This document shows positions 17,442-25,677 of a stretch of DNA of 64,000 bases, piece after piece. Source of the DNA: Paracoccus sp. TOH. Lineage in GTDB: Bacteria > Pseudomonadota > Alphaproteobacteria > Rhodobacterales > Rhodobacteraceae. The notes under the pieces were generated by a model. That model saw only the letters and a program-made list of their open reading frames with translations. It searched no databases and had not been told where the DNA came from. The stretch spans positions 602,001 through 666,000 of the forward strand of contig NZ_CP098360.1 of assembly GCF_030388245.1 (NCBI RefSeq). The letters are read 5' to 3'. Made by a program: the position numbers and the translations under genes. Within the stretch, counting starts at the first letter, position 1; each line of letters starts with the position of its first letter.

Positions 17442-17924
17442 ATGAGCGACGACCGACAAACACCCATCCGGCTGGACGATACCGACCGCAAAATCCTGTC
17501 CCTGCTGCAAGAGGACGCAACGCTGTCGCTCGACGACATCGCGACGCGCGTGGGGGCCTCGAAGACCCCGGTCTGGAACCGGATTCGCAAGCTGCGCGAG
17601 GCGGGGGTGATCCGCGGCCAGGTGGCATTGCTGGATCCCGATTCGCTGGGGCTGGACGCCTGCTTCTTCGTGCTGATCCGCACCAGCGAACACGATCCGG
17701 ACTGGGCGCGCCGCTTCCTGGCCGCCGTGCGCGCCCGGCCCGAGGTGATCGAGGCGCACCGGCTGGCCGGCGACATCGACTATATCCTGAAGGTGCGGGT
17801 GCGCAACGCGCGGGCCTATGACCGCTTCTATCAGGCGCTGATCTCGGAGGTGCGGATCCACAACGTCACCGCGCTGCTCTCGATGGAGGAGCTGAAGGCG
17901 ACCACGGCGCTGCCCTTGGACTGA
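17442..17924 (+). CDS. Lrp/AsnC family transcriptional regulator, probable cys operon regulator
   Basis: 160 residues. An N-terminal winged HTH (LDDTDRKILSLLQEDATLSL, then IATRVGASKTPVWNRIRKL) is followed by the RAM ligand-binding domain (CFFVLIRTSEHDPDWARRF ... AGDIDYILKVRVRNARAYDRFY). It is divergent from the sulfite-reduction operon across a 122-base spacer with palindromes, so it most likely controls that operon in response to a sulfur metabolite or amino acid. The ligand cannot be inferred. A hairpin and a TATTTG element follow the stop codon. Confidence 0.88.
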   Translation: MSDDRQTPIRLDDTDRKILSLLQEDATLSLDDIATRVGASKTPVWNRIRKLREAGVIRGQVALLDPDSLGLDACFFVLIRTSEHDPDWARRFLAAVRARPEVIEAHRLAGDIDYILKVRVRNARAYDRFYQALISEVRIHNVTALLSMEELKATTALPLD

Positions 17925-17927
17925 CCT

Positions 17928-17976
17928 GCGCCGGTGGCGCGGCCGCCTGGGTATTGGGACGACGAAGAAGCGGTCA
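17928..17976 (+). repeat. Small hairpin plus dispersed gene-end element, copy 5
   Basis: GCGCC-ggt-GGCGC (17928-17940) begins 4 bases after the lrp stop. The element GGGTATTGGGACGACGAAG and further bases follows at 17949-17976, in sense orientation. It runs into the stop codon of the convergent aminotransferase gene. This copy is of the shorter TATTGGG form shared with 35728-35756. Confidence 0.65.
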
Positions 17977-19077
17977 GGCCAGCGCCCGAAGCGCGCCGGG
18001 CAGCGCCTCGGCGAAGGCGGCGAGTTCCGGCTCGGGTGCGCAGGAGACGCGGATGCAGCGATCCAGCGGCGCCACGCCCGGCATGCGCACGAAGACGCCG
18101 CGTTCCGCCAGCGCCCGCAGCAGGGCGCCGGCGAAGGCGCCGTCGCGATGCGTGTCGAGGGCGACGAAATTCGTCGCCGAAGGCAGGGCATCCAACCCGT
18201 TCGACCGGCCGATGCCGGCGATGCGGTCGCGGGCGGCGGCGACCTCGGCGCGGACATGCGCCAGCCAGTCGCGATCCTCCAGCGCCGCCAGCGCGCCGAT
18301 CTGCGCCGCGCGGTTCATGCCGAAATGGTTGCGGATGCGGTCGAAGCCGGCGATCAGCTCGGCCGGGCCGATGGCATAGCCCACCCGGGCGCCGGCCATG
18401 GCATAGGCCTTGGAGAAGGTGCGGAAACGGATTACCCGCGCGTCCTCGGGGCCGATGGCCGGGATCGCCTCGTCGGGGGCGAATTCGGCATAGGCCTCGT
18501 CCAGCACCAGAAGGGCGGTTTCGGGCAGGTCGTCCAGCATTGCCTCGATGCGGCGGCCGGGATGCCAGCTGCCCATGGGGTTGTCGGGATTGGCCAGATA
18601 GACCAGCCGCGCGCCGTGGCGATGCGCAGCGGCGGCCAGTGCCTGCGGATCCTCGGCATCGCCGCGATAGGCCACCTTCACCAGCCGGCCGCCGAAGCCC
18701 GCGACATGGTAGTTGAAGGTCGGATAGGCGCCGTCCGAGGTCACCACCACCTCGCCCGGCGCCACCATCAGCCGCACCAGCAGACCCAGAAGCCCGTCGA
18801 TGCCCTCGCCCACCATGACGTTTTCCGGCGCGACGCCATGGCGGGCGGCCAGCGCGTGGCGCAGATCGTGGCTGTCCGGGTCGCCGTATTTCCAGATCCC
18901 GCCCGTGGCGCGGATCATCGCCTCGACCGCGCGCGGCGAGGGGCCGAAGCCGTTCTCGTTGGCGCCCAGCCGCGCCCGGAAGGGGATGCCGCTGCGCCGC
19001 TCGAGCGTTTCGGGCCCGGTGAAGGGCACCACGGACGGCAGCGAGGCGGGGATCGGGGCGAAGCGGAACCGGGTCAT
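17974..19077 (-). CDS. HisC-like class I/II pyridoxal-phosphate aminotransferase
   Basis: 367 residues, histidinol-phosphate aminotransferase-like fold. Visible motifs are ARLGANENGFGPSP at the N-terminus, YLANPDNPMGSW (about residue 155), VLDEAYAEFAP and the PLP lysine segment FRTFSKAYAMAGARVGYAIG (about residue 225). It is isolated from any histidine genes here, sitting between cydX and a regulator, so a role in aromatic amino-acid or other transamination is as likely as histidine synthesis. The start MTRFRFAPIPASL is clear. Confidence 0.8.
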   Translation of the reverse strand: MTRFRFAPIPASLPSVVPFTGPETLERRSGIPFRARLGANENGFGPSPRAVEAMIRATGGIWKYGDPDSHDLRHALAARHGVAPENVMVGEGIDGLLGLLVRLMVAPGEVVVTSDGAYPTFNYHVAGFGGRLVKVAYRGDAEDPQALAAAAHRHGARLVYLANPDNPMGSWHPGRRIEAMLDDLPETALLVLDEAYAEFAPDEAIPAIGPEDARVIRFRTFSKAYAMAGARVGYAIGPAELIAGFDRIRNHFGMNRAAQIGALAALEDRDWLAHVRAEVAAARDRIAGIGRSNGLDALPSATNFVALDTHRDGAFAGALLRALAERGVFVRMPGVAPLDRCIRVSCAPEPELAAFAEALPGALRALA

Positions 19078-19118
19078 GGCCGCAGGTGAAGCCCATTCCC
19101 GGCGGCGGCGCAAGCCCC

Positions 19119-19274
19119 TCAGGCGCTGCCGTCCGCGGGGCGCTGCGTGGGGCCGTCCGGTTCCCCCGGCTCGGCCAGCAGGCGGCGATCCTCGTCCAGT
19201 TCCAGCCACATGGCGTTCAGCACCGCGAAGCCGGCGGCCAGCGGCAGTCCCAGGATCCAGGCGAAATACCACAT
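19119..19274 (-). CDS. cydX: Cytochrome bd oxidase small subunit CydX
   Basis: A 51-residue single-span protein directly after cydB (12-base gap). It begins MWYFAWILGLPLAAGFAVLN and continues AMWLELDEDRR. The MWYFxWILG start, one membrane helix and an acidic-basic tail are the CydX/YbgT signature. CydX stabilises the haem centres of the CydAB complex in the cytoplasmic membrane. It is small enough to be missed by automatic gene finders. Confidence 0.9.
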   Translation of the reverse strand: MWYFAWILGLPLAAGFAVLNAMWLELDEDRRLLAEPGEPDGPTQRPADGSA

Positions 19275-19286
19275 GCAAAGCTCCGT

Positions 19287-20450
19287 TCAATAGGCGTGGC
19301 GGTCCGGGTCCTCGACGTCCTCGGGCGTCACCTTGCCCCAGAGCACGCGATAGACCCAGGCCGTATAGGCCAGGATCAGCGGCAGGAAGATCGCGCCGCA
19401 GACCAGCATCACGAACAGCGTCTGCTGCGAGGACGAGGCGTCCCAGACCGAAAGCGAGCTGTTCGGTTCGGTGTTCGAGGGCAGGATGAAGGGAAACATC
19501 ACCAGCCCCACCGAGGAAATCATCCCGAAGATCGCCAGGTTCGACCAGAGCAGCGGCGAAAGCTCGCCGCGCCCGGACAGCGCCCGCCAGGCCATGAAGG
19601 TGCCCAGGAAGCCCATGACCGGCGCGACGGCGATCCAGGGCCGCGCCGCATAGGCCGCAAGCCAGCTGCCCGAGCGGGCGACCTCGTTGATCAGCGGGTT
19701 CGAAGGGCCGTTCGGATCGGGCGGCGCGACGAAGGCATAGCCCTCGATGCCGAAGGCCAGCCACAGACCGGCCAGCGCATAGCCCGCCAGCACGACCAGC
19801 GCCGCCGCCCGGCCATAGCGGCGGGCGCGGGCCTGCACCGCGTCGCCGGTTTTCAGCACCAGCCAGCCGGCGCCGTGCATGACCAGCATCGCCAGCGACA
19901 CCAGCCCGCAAAGCAGGGCAAAGGGCCGCAGCAGCCCGAACAGCTTGCCGAACAGCCCGCCCTCATAGATCGGCATCAGGTCGGGGGTCAGGTGGAAGGG
20001 CACGCCCAGCAGCACATTGCCGACCGCCACCCCGAACAGCAGCGCCGGCACCGTGCCGCCGATGAACAGCGCCCAGTCCCACATGGCGCGCCAGCGCGGA
20101 TCGTCGCGCTTGCTGCGATACTTGAAGCCGACCGGGCGCAGGATCAGCGCCGCGAGGATCAAGAACATCGCCAGGTAGAAGCCCGAGAAACTGACGGCAT
20201 AGAGCGGCGGCCAGGCGGCGAAGATCGCGCCGCCGCCCAGGATGAACCAGACCTGGTTACCCTCCCAGACCGGGCCGACGGTGTTGATGACCACCCGCCG
20301 CTCGGCATCCGTGCGGGCGACGAAAGGCAGCAGCGCGCCGGTGCCCATGTCGAAACCGTCGGTCAGCGCGAAGGCGATCAGCAGCACGCCCAGCAGCACC
20401 CACCAGATCAGCCGCAGCACCTCGAAGGGGATCAGCTCGAACAGGATCAT
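19287..20450 (-). CDS. cydB: Cytochrome bd ubiquinol oxidase subunit II
   Basis: 387 residues with about eight membrane helices. It starts MILFELIPFEVLRLIWWVLL, with the conserved GFDMGTGALLPF following. VWEGNQVWFILGGGAIFAAWP is the subunit II hallmark. The start at 20450 overlaps the end of cydA by 4 bases; an upstream in-frame Met lies within cydA. It forms the membrane heterodimer that reduces oxygen with quinol at high affinity without pumping protons. Confidence 0.95.
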   Translation of the reverse strand: MILFELIPFEVLRLIWWVLLGVLLIAFALTDGFDMGTGALLPFVARTDAERRVVINTVGPVWEGNQVWFILGGGAIFAAWPPLYAVSFSGFYLAMFLILAALILRPVGFKYRSKRDDPRWRAMWDWALFIGGTVPALLFGVAVGNVLLGVPFHLTPDLMPIYEGGLFGKLFGLLRPFALLCGLVSLAMLVMHGAGWLVLKTGDAVQARARRYGRAAALVVLAGYALAGLWLAFGIEGYAFVAPPDPNGPSNPLINEVARSGSWLAAYAARPWIAVAPVMGFLGTFMAWRALSGRGELSPLLWSNLAIFGMISSVGLVMFPFILPSNTEPNSSLSVWDASSSQQTLFVMLVCGAIFLPLILAYTAWVYRVLWGKVTPEDVEDPDRHAY

Positions 20451-22042
20451 GACCTCACCTCCGGCCGGCCCGCCAGCCTTTGCCGGTGGCTGGCCATCCA
20501 TTCCTGCGTCAGTTCGACATCCTCATGCGGGCCCTGGCGGATGAATTTCAGCATCAACCCGATCTCGACCACGAACAGCGCCGTGTAGAGCAGGCAGAAG
20601 CCGGCCAGGGTCAGCGCCACCTCGGCCACCGAAAGATGGCTGACCGACAGCGCCGTCGGCAGCACATCCGCCACCGTCCAGGGCTGGCGGCCGAATTCGG
20701 CGACGATCCAGCCCAGCTCGGCCGCGATCCAGGGCGCGGGAATGACAAGGACCGCCAGCCGCAGCGCCCAGCGCGGGAAGCGCATGCGCCGGAACGAGGC
20801 GCGCCAGAAGAAATAGCCCATCAGGGCGATGAAGCCGAAGCCCAGCCCGACCATGATCCGGAAGGCCCAGAAGATCGGCCACACCGTCGGCACGGTATCG
20901 GCCGCCGCCCGGGCGATCTGTTCGGCCGTGGCCTGGCGCGGATCCTCGACATAGCGCTTGAGCAGCAGGGCATGGCCCAGGTCGTGTTCATGTTCGCGAA
21001 AGGCGGCGATCAGCGCCGGATCGACGTCGGCGCCGCGCTGCGCCTGGATCTGCATCATCAGGTCATAGGCGCGGATGCCGTTCTCGACCCGGGTTCTGGC
21101 CTCGGCCTCCAGCTGGTCGATGCCCTTGATCTCCTCGGTCAGCGAGCGGGTGCCGATCAGGCCCATGACATAGGGAATGTGGATCGCCCATTTCGTCTCG
21201 CGCGCCTGCTGGTCGGGCCAGCCCAGCAGGGTGAAGCTGGCCGGGGCCGGCTCGGTCTCCCACATGGCCTCGATGGCGGCCATCTTCATCTTCTGGTTCT
21301 CGCCGGCGTCATAGCCCGACTCGTCGCCCAGCACCACGACCGACAGCGCCGAGGCCAGCCCGAAGGCCGAGGCCACCGCGATCGACCGCCGCGCCAGTTC
21401 GACATGGCGCCCGCCGAGCAGGTACCAGGCCGAGACGCCCAGCACGAAGACCGAGGCGGTGACATAGCCCGCGCTGACGGTATGGACGAATTTCGCCTGC
21501 GCCACCGGGTTGAACATCACCTCGAAGAAGCTGACCAGCTCCATGCGCATGGTGATCGGGTTGAACTGCGCGCCCACCGGGAACTGCATCCAGCCGTTCG
21601 CGATCAGGATCCACAGCGCCGAGAAGTTCGAGCCAAGCGCCACCAGCCAGCCCACGACCAGGTGCTGGCGCCGGCTCAGCCGGTCCCAGCCGAAAAACCA
21701 CAGCCCGACGAAGGTCGCTTCCAGGAAGAAGGCCATCAGCCCCTCGATGGCCAGCGGCGCACCGAAGATGTCGCCGACGTAATGCGAATAATAGGCCCAG
21801 TTCATGCCGAACTGGAATTCCATGGTGATGCCGGTCGCCACGCCCAGCGCGAAGTTGATGCCGAACAGCAGGCCCCAGAACTTGGTCATCTGCCGCCAGA
21901 TCGGCCGCTCGGTCATGACATAGACCGTCTCCATGATGGCGACGACCACCGCCAGCCCCAGCGTCAGGGGAACGAACAGAAAGTGAAACAACGCCGTTGC
22001 AGCGAATTGCAGGCGCGATAGCTCGACGACACCAAAGTCCAT
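20447..22042 (-). CDS. cydA: Cytochrome bd ubiquinol oxidase subunit I
   Basis: 531 residues, multi-span. Haem ligand regions are visible: RLQFAATALFHFLFVP (His near residue 20), the acidic pair region GLMAFFLEATFVGLWFFGWDRLS (about residues 95-117), and KFVHTVSAGYVTASVFVLG (His near residue 185). GWIVAEFGRQPWTV is conserved near the quinol side. Length agrees with the short Q-loop class. It is transcribed after cydDC and before cydBX, so assembly factors and oxidase share one probable operon used at low oxygen. Confidence 0.95.
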   Translation of the reverse strand: MDFGVVELSRLQFAATALFHFLFVPLTLGLAVVVAIMETVYVMTERPIWRQMTKFWGLLFGINFALGVATGITMEFQFGMNWAYYSHYVGDIFGAPLAIEGLMAFFLEATFVGLWFFGWDRLSRRQHLVVGWLVALGSNFSALWILIANGWMQFPVGAQFNPITMRMELVSFFEVMFNPVAQAKFVHTVSAGYVTASVFVLGVSAWYLLGGRHVELARRSIAVASAFGLASALSVVVLGDESGYDAGENQKMKMAAIEAMWETEPAPASFTLLGWPDQQARETKWAIHIPYVMGLIGTRSLTEEIKGIDQLEAEARTRVENGIRAYDLMMQIQAQRGADVDPALIAAFREHEHDLGHALLLKRYVEDPRQATAEQIARAAADTVPTVWPIFWAFRIMVGLGFGFIALMGYFFWRASFRRMRFPRWALRLAVLVIPAPWIAAELGWIVAEFGRQPWTVADVLPTALSVSHLSVAEVALTLAGFCLLYTALFVVEIGLMLKFIRQGPHEDVELTQEWMASHRQRLAGRPEVRS

Positions 22043-22071
22043 GGCTCTCTCTCCTGTGCGCAGGGGAAAGC

Positions 22072-23634
22072 CTATACGAAACTTCGAATAAATGCAGCCT
22101 GTTTCAGGTCCGAGGGACGATGTGACGCAATCACCAGCGCAACATCGCGGCTTCGCTGCAGGATTTCGGCCATGACCTGGCGCGCGGTCCCCTCGTCCAG
22201 GCCCTCGGTCGGCTCGTCCAGCAGCAGGATCGGCGTCTTGCGCAGCAGCGCGCGGGCCAGGGCAAGGCGGCGCGCCTCCCCGCCCGACAGCCCGGCGCCG
22301 CCATCGCCCAACCGCAGGTCGAGCCCGCCGCGCAGCCGGTCCAGCCGCATGGCCCGCAGGATCTCGTGCAAGGCGTCGTCATCGGCATCCGGGGCGGCCA
22401 GCGCCAGGTTCTCGCGCAGCGTGCCGGCGATCAGCGCGCTGCGCTGCGGGACCATGACCAGCACGGCGCGCAGCGCGGCTTCCGTCCAGTCCGAGACCGG
22501 CCGGCCGGCCAGGGCGATGGCGGTGTCGCCGGGCGGGACCAGCCCGGCGATCTGCGCCAGCAGGGTGGACTTGCCGCTGCCGCTGGGACCGCAAAGGCCC
22601 AGGATCTGGCCCGGCCCCAGCACCACCTCGCCCACCTGCAGGGGCAGGGCCGGGACGGCAGCGGCAGGGGCGGGCATGGCCCGGCCCAGCATCGGCGCGA
22701 CGCGATCCGCCGCATCGCCGATCCGGCCCCAATCCGCGACGGCGCGGCACAGCGGCGCGACGACCTCGCCCAGGGCCATGGCGGCAAAGAAGCTCAGGGC
22801 GGCGATGGCTGGACCGAACAGGCCGGCCTCGATGCCGGCGGCGCCCAGGCCCAGGCTGCCCGCCATGGCGGCGATGCGCGCCAGGTCCAGCATCAGGGCG
22901 ACGTCGCGCTCGGCCGCGTCCAGGGCACCGGCCAGCCCCGCCGCCCGCGCCTCGGCCGCCATGGCCAGTGCCGTCTGCGCGGGCAGCCGGCCATGCATCG
23001 CCAGATCGTCCCGCGCCGCGACCAGATCCAGGGCATGGCTGCTGAAATCGCGCTCGGCCGCGGCGGCGGCGCGCGCCAGGCCAGAGGAACGGCGCAACCC
23101 CCAGGCGCCGGCCGCCAGCGCCGCCAGCAGATGCGCCCCACAGACCCAGACCGCCATCTGCCAACCCGCCAGCCAGCCGATCAGCCCGGCCGCCAGCGCC
23201 AGCACTGCCAGCCCCGCGATGCCGGGCAGCACCAGCCGCAGCGGCAGCCCGTCCAGCGCATCGGTATCGGCCACCACCCGCGCCAGCGCCGGCCCCCGCC
23301 GCAGCTTCTGCAGCCGGCTCCAAGGCTCGGCGGCCAGGCCCGCCAGCACGGCACCGCGCAGCCCAGCCACGGCGCGCAGCGTCGCGTCATGGCCCAGCAT
23401 CCGTTCGCCATAGCGGGCGGCGGTGCGCAGCAGCGCCAGCCCGCGCACCGAGGCCGCCGGGCGGAACACGTCGAAGACCGCCCCGGCCCCCGCCAGCCCG
23501 GCGATGGCTGTGGCGGCGATGAACCAGCCGGACAGGGCCAGCAGGCCCCAGCCCGCCAGCAGCACCAGCGCCGCCAGCGCCAGGGCCCGGCCCATGCCGC
23601 CTTCCGCCGCCATGACCCGCCAGACCCGCCGCAT
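22072..23634 (-). CDS. cydC: ABC transporter CydC, cytochrome bd assembly
   Basis: 520 residues: six-helix membrane domain (about residues 1-300) and nucleotide-binding domain. Walker A is LCGPSGSGKSTLLAQIAGL, signature LSGGEARRLALARALL and Walker B ILLLDEPTEGLDEGT. CydDC exports glutathione/cysteine to the periplasm and is needed for bd haem assembly. The start ATG at 23634 overlaps the cydD stop as TGATG. It lies 29 bases before cydA. Confidence 0.92.
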   Translation of the reverse strand: MRRVWRVMAAEGGMGRALALAALVLLAGWGLLALSGWFIAATAIAGLAGAGAVFDVFRPAASVRGLALLRTAARYGERMLGHDATLRAVAGLRGAVLAGLAAEPWSRLQKLRRGPALARVVADTDALDGLPLRLVLPGIAGLAVLALAAGLIGWLAGWQMAVWVCGAHLLAALAAGAWGLRRSSGLARAAAAAERDFSSHALDLVAARDDLAMHGRLPAQTALAMAAEARAAGLAGALDAAERDVALMLDLARIAAMAGSLGLGAAGIEAGLFGPAIAALSFFAAMALGEVVAPLCRAVADWGRIGDAADRVAPMLGRAMPAPAAAVPALPLQVGEVVLGPGQILGLCGPSGSGKSTLLAQIAGLVPPGDTAIALAGRPVSDWTEAALRAVLVMVPQRSALIAGTLRENLALAAPDADDDALHEILRAMRLDRLRGGLDLRLGDGGAGLSGGEARRLALARALLRKTPILLLDEPTEGLDEGTARQVMAEILQRSRDVALVIASHRPSDLKQAAFIRSFV

Positions 23635-25247
23635 CACCGGCCCCCGATCCGGTATTCGCGGCCGAGGGCGGCGACCAGCGCCGGGTCATGCGTCGCCACG
23701 ATCAGCCCGGCCCCGGCGCGATGCGCGGCCAGCAAGCCGCGCGTGACCTGCGCCGCCGTCGCCGCGTCCAGATCGGCCGTCGGCTCGTCGGCCAGGATCA
23801 GCGCCGGGCCGCCATGCAGCGCGCGCGCCAGGGTCAGCCGCCGCGCCTCGCCGCCCGAAAGCCCGGCGCCGCGCTCGCCCAGCCGCGTGGCCAGGCCCTG
23901 CGGCAGCCGCGCCACCAGATCCAAGGCGGCCGCCATGCGCAGGGCCGGGGCCAGATCGCCGCCGCGACCCATGCGCAGATTGGCCTCCAGCGTGTCGTCA
24001 AGGAAATGCACCGCCTGCGGCATCCAGCCCAGCCCGGCGCGCCAGGCATCGGCATTGGCCTCGGCCAGGGCCGCGCCGTCCAGCAGGATCTCGCCCTGCC
24101 CCGGCCACTCCAGCCCGGCGAGCAGGCGCAGCAGGGTGGTCTTGCCGGCGCCGCTCGGGCCGGTCACGGCCAGCGCCGCGCCGGCGGGCAGCGCCAGATC
24201 GGCAAAGCTGATGCCACGGCCGGACAGGCCGCGCCAGGCGACCGCCGCCGCGCCCAGAGGCCGCGCCGGCGCGCCCTGCCCGGCAATCGCCGGCCGCGCG
24301 CGCAGCTCGGCCGCCAGCGCCTGCGCCGCCGCATCGGCCGCGGCCCGGTCGTGCCAGGCCGCCGCCAGATCGCGCAGCGGCTGGAAGAATTCCGGCGCGA
24401 TCAGCAACAGGAACAACGCCTGGGTGACAGTCAGCGGCCCGCCCCAGGTGCCGAAGCCGATCCCGCCCAGCAGCGAGAAGCCGCAGAACACCGCCATCAT
24501 GGCGATCCCCAGCGCCGCGAACAGTTCCAGCACGGTCGAGCTGAGAAAGGCGATGCCCAGCACCCGCATCGTGGCGCGCCGCAATTCCTCGGCCGCGCGG
24601 GCGAAATCCCCGGCCAGCGCCGGCGAAGCGCCCAGCAGGCGAATATCCGGCAAGGCCCCGACCCGGTCGGCCAGAAGCGCGCCCATGTCGGCCATGCCGT
24701 CCAGTTGCGCGCGGCTGGCGCGGCCGGCGGCATGGCCGATCAGCGCCATGAACAGCGGGATCGCCGGCCCGGCCAGCAACAGGATCAGCCCCGCCGCCCA
24801 GGAAACGGCAAAGGCGCAGGCCAGGATCGCGGCGGGCAGGACCGCGACCCGCAGCCGCGCCGCCGCGTGGCGGGTGGCAAAGGGCCGCAGCAGCGCCGCC
24901 TGGTCGCCGGCCAGCGCCGCGAAGGCTCCGGCGCGCGGCACCCGCGCCGCCACCGCCACCGCGCCCAGCAGCCGGCGGCGCAGGCGCGAGACCGCCGCCA
25001 GTCCCAGCCCTTCCGCGCGGCGCCCGGCAGCGCGCTCTAGCAGCGCCCGCAGGCTACCCAGGCCCAGCAGCCCGGCCAGGGGCGGCAGCGCCGGCGCACC
25101 GCCGATCAGCTCGGCCAGCGCCAGGGCCGCGCACCAGGCCATCGGCAGCCACAACAGTCCCGCAGCCGCCGACAGCAGCGCCGCCCGCCGCAGCCCCGGC
25201 CATTCCGGCGCCAGCAGCGCCCGCGCCGCCCCGGCCGTGTCGTGCAT
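23634..25247 (-). CDS. cydD: ABC transporter CydD, cytochrome bd assembly
   Basis: 537 residues with an N-terminal membrane domain and ATPase domain. The core motifs are VTGPSGAGKTTLLRLLAGL, LSGGEARRLTLARALHGG and LILADEPTADLDAAT. It is the heterodimer partner of CydC. Start MHDTAGAARALLA at 25247 is preferred because GAGGGGG precedes it at normal spacing; Met 25265 is an alternative. It is the first gene of cydDCABX. Confidence 0.92.
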   Translation of the reverse strand: MHDTAGAARALLAPEWPGLRRAALLSAAAGLLWLPMAWCAALALAELIGGAPALPPLAGLLGLGSLRALLERAAGRRAEGLGLAAVSRLRRRLLGAVAVAARVPRAGAFAALAGDQAALLRPFATRHAAARLRVAVLPAAILACAFAVSWAAGLILLLAGPAIPLFMALIGHAAGRASRAQLDGMADMGALLADRVGALPDIRLLGASPALAGDFARAAEELRRATMRVLGIAFLSSTVLELFAALGIAMMAVFCGFSLLGGIGFGTWGGPLTVTQALFLLLIAPEFFQPLRDLAAAWHDRAAADAAAQALAAELRARPAIAGQGAPARPLGAAAVAWRGLSGRGISFADLALPAGAALAVTGPSGAGKTTLLRLLAGLEWPGQGEILLDGAALAEANADAWRAGLGWMPQAVHFLDDTLEANLRMGRGGDLAPALRMAAALDLVARLPQGLATRLGERGAGLSGGEARRLTLARALHGGPALILADEPTADLDAATAAQVTRGLLAAHRAGAGLIVATHDPALVAALGREYRIGGR

Positions 25248-25320
25248 GGAATCCCCCTCGCGCATCCGGCCATCCTGCCGCAGCCCGCCGCGCCGGCCAA
25301 TGCGACCGAAGGCCCTGCCG

Positions 25321-25350
25321 GCTTTCCGTTGCCCAAATACCCCGAGGCGT
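25321..25350 (-). repeat. Dispersed gene-end element, copy 6
   Basis: Minus-strand CTCGGGGTATTTGGGCAACG followed by GAAAGC. It is in sense orientation downstream of the stand-alone AsnC gene and its hairpin, and about 75 bases before cydD. Confidence 0.75.
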
Positions 25351-25387
25351 CGCGCGGCACGCATGCGACGGGGACGGCGGCCTGCGA

Positions 25388-25402
25388 CCGGGCAAAGCCC
25401 GG
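25388..25402 (-). terminator. Hairpin after the stand-alone AsnC gene
   Basis: CCGGGC-TTT-GCCCGG, a perfect 6-base stem 8 bases past the stop codon. It is followed about 40 bases later by a TATTTG element. There is no U-tail. Confidence 0.5.
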
Positions 25403-25410
25403 AACGCGGC

Positions 25411-25647
25411 CTAGAAGGCCTTGAAAGTGATCGTGGTCAGCGTGCGGCAGATGCCGGGAATATCGAACAGCTTCTCGGACAGAAAATGCCCGACATCCTG
25501 ATCCTCGGGGATGTAGATCTTGGCCAGCAGGTCGTAATCGCCCGAGGTCGAGTAAAGCTCGCTGACGATCTCGCGGTCGTAGATGGCGTCGGCGACCTCG
25601 TAGGTCTTGCCGGGCGAGCAACGGAACTGGACGAATACCGGGCGCAT
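25411..25647 (-). CDS. Stand-alone Lrp/AsnC ligand-binding (RAM) domain protein
   Basis: 78 residues corresponding only to the effector-binding half of Lrp/AsnC regulators: MRPVFVQFRCSPGKTYEVAD, then SELYSTSGDYDLLAKIYIP and GICRTLTTITFKAF. No HTH is encoded upstream in frame. Such SraA-like proteins form rings and may bind small molecules or modulate full-length Lrp proteins; a function here is unknown. It follows the MATE gene by 30 bases on the same strand. Confidence 0.85.
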   Translation of the reverse strand: MRPVFVQFRCSPGKTYEVADAIYDREIVSELYSTSGDYDLLAKIYIPEDQDVGHFLSEKLFDIPGICRTLTTITFKAF

Positions 25648-25677
25648 GGCGGGCCTCACATGATCTGCTGGGCCAAC

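Noticed and set aside
17974..19077. Firm naming of the aminotransferase as hisC
   Set aside because: Motifs fit HisC-like enzymes, but neighbours are not histidine genes and paralogues with other substrates are common, so no symbol is given.
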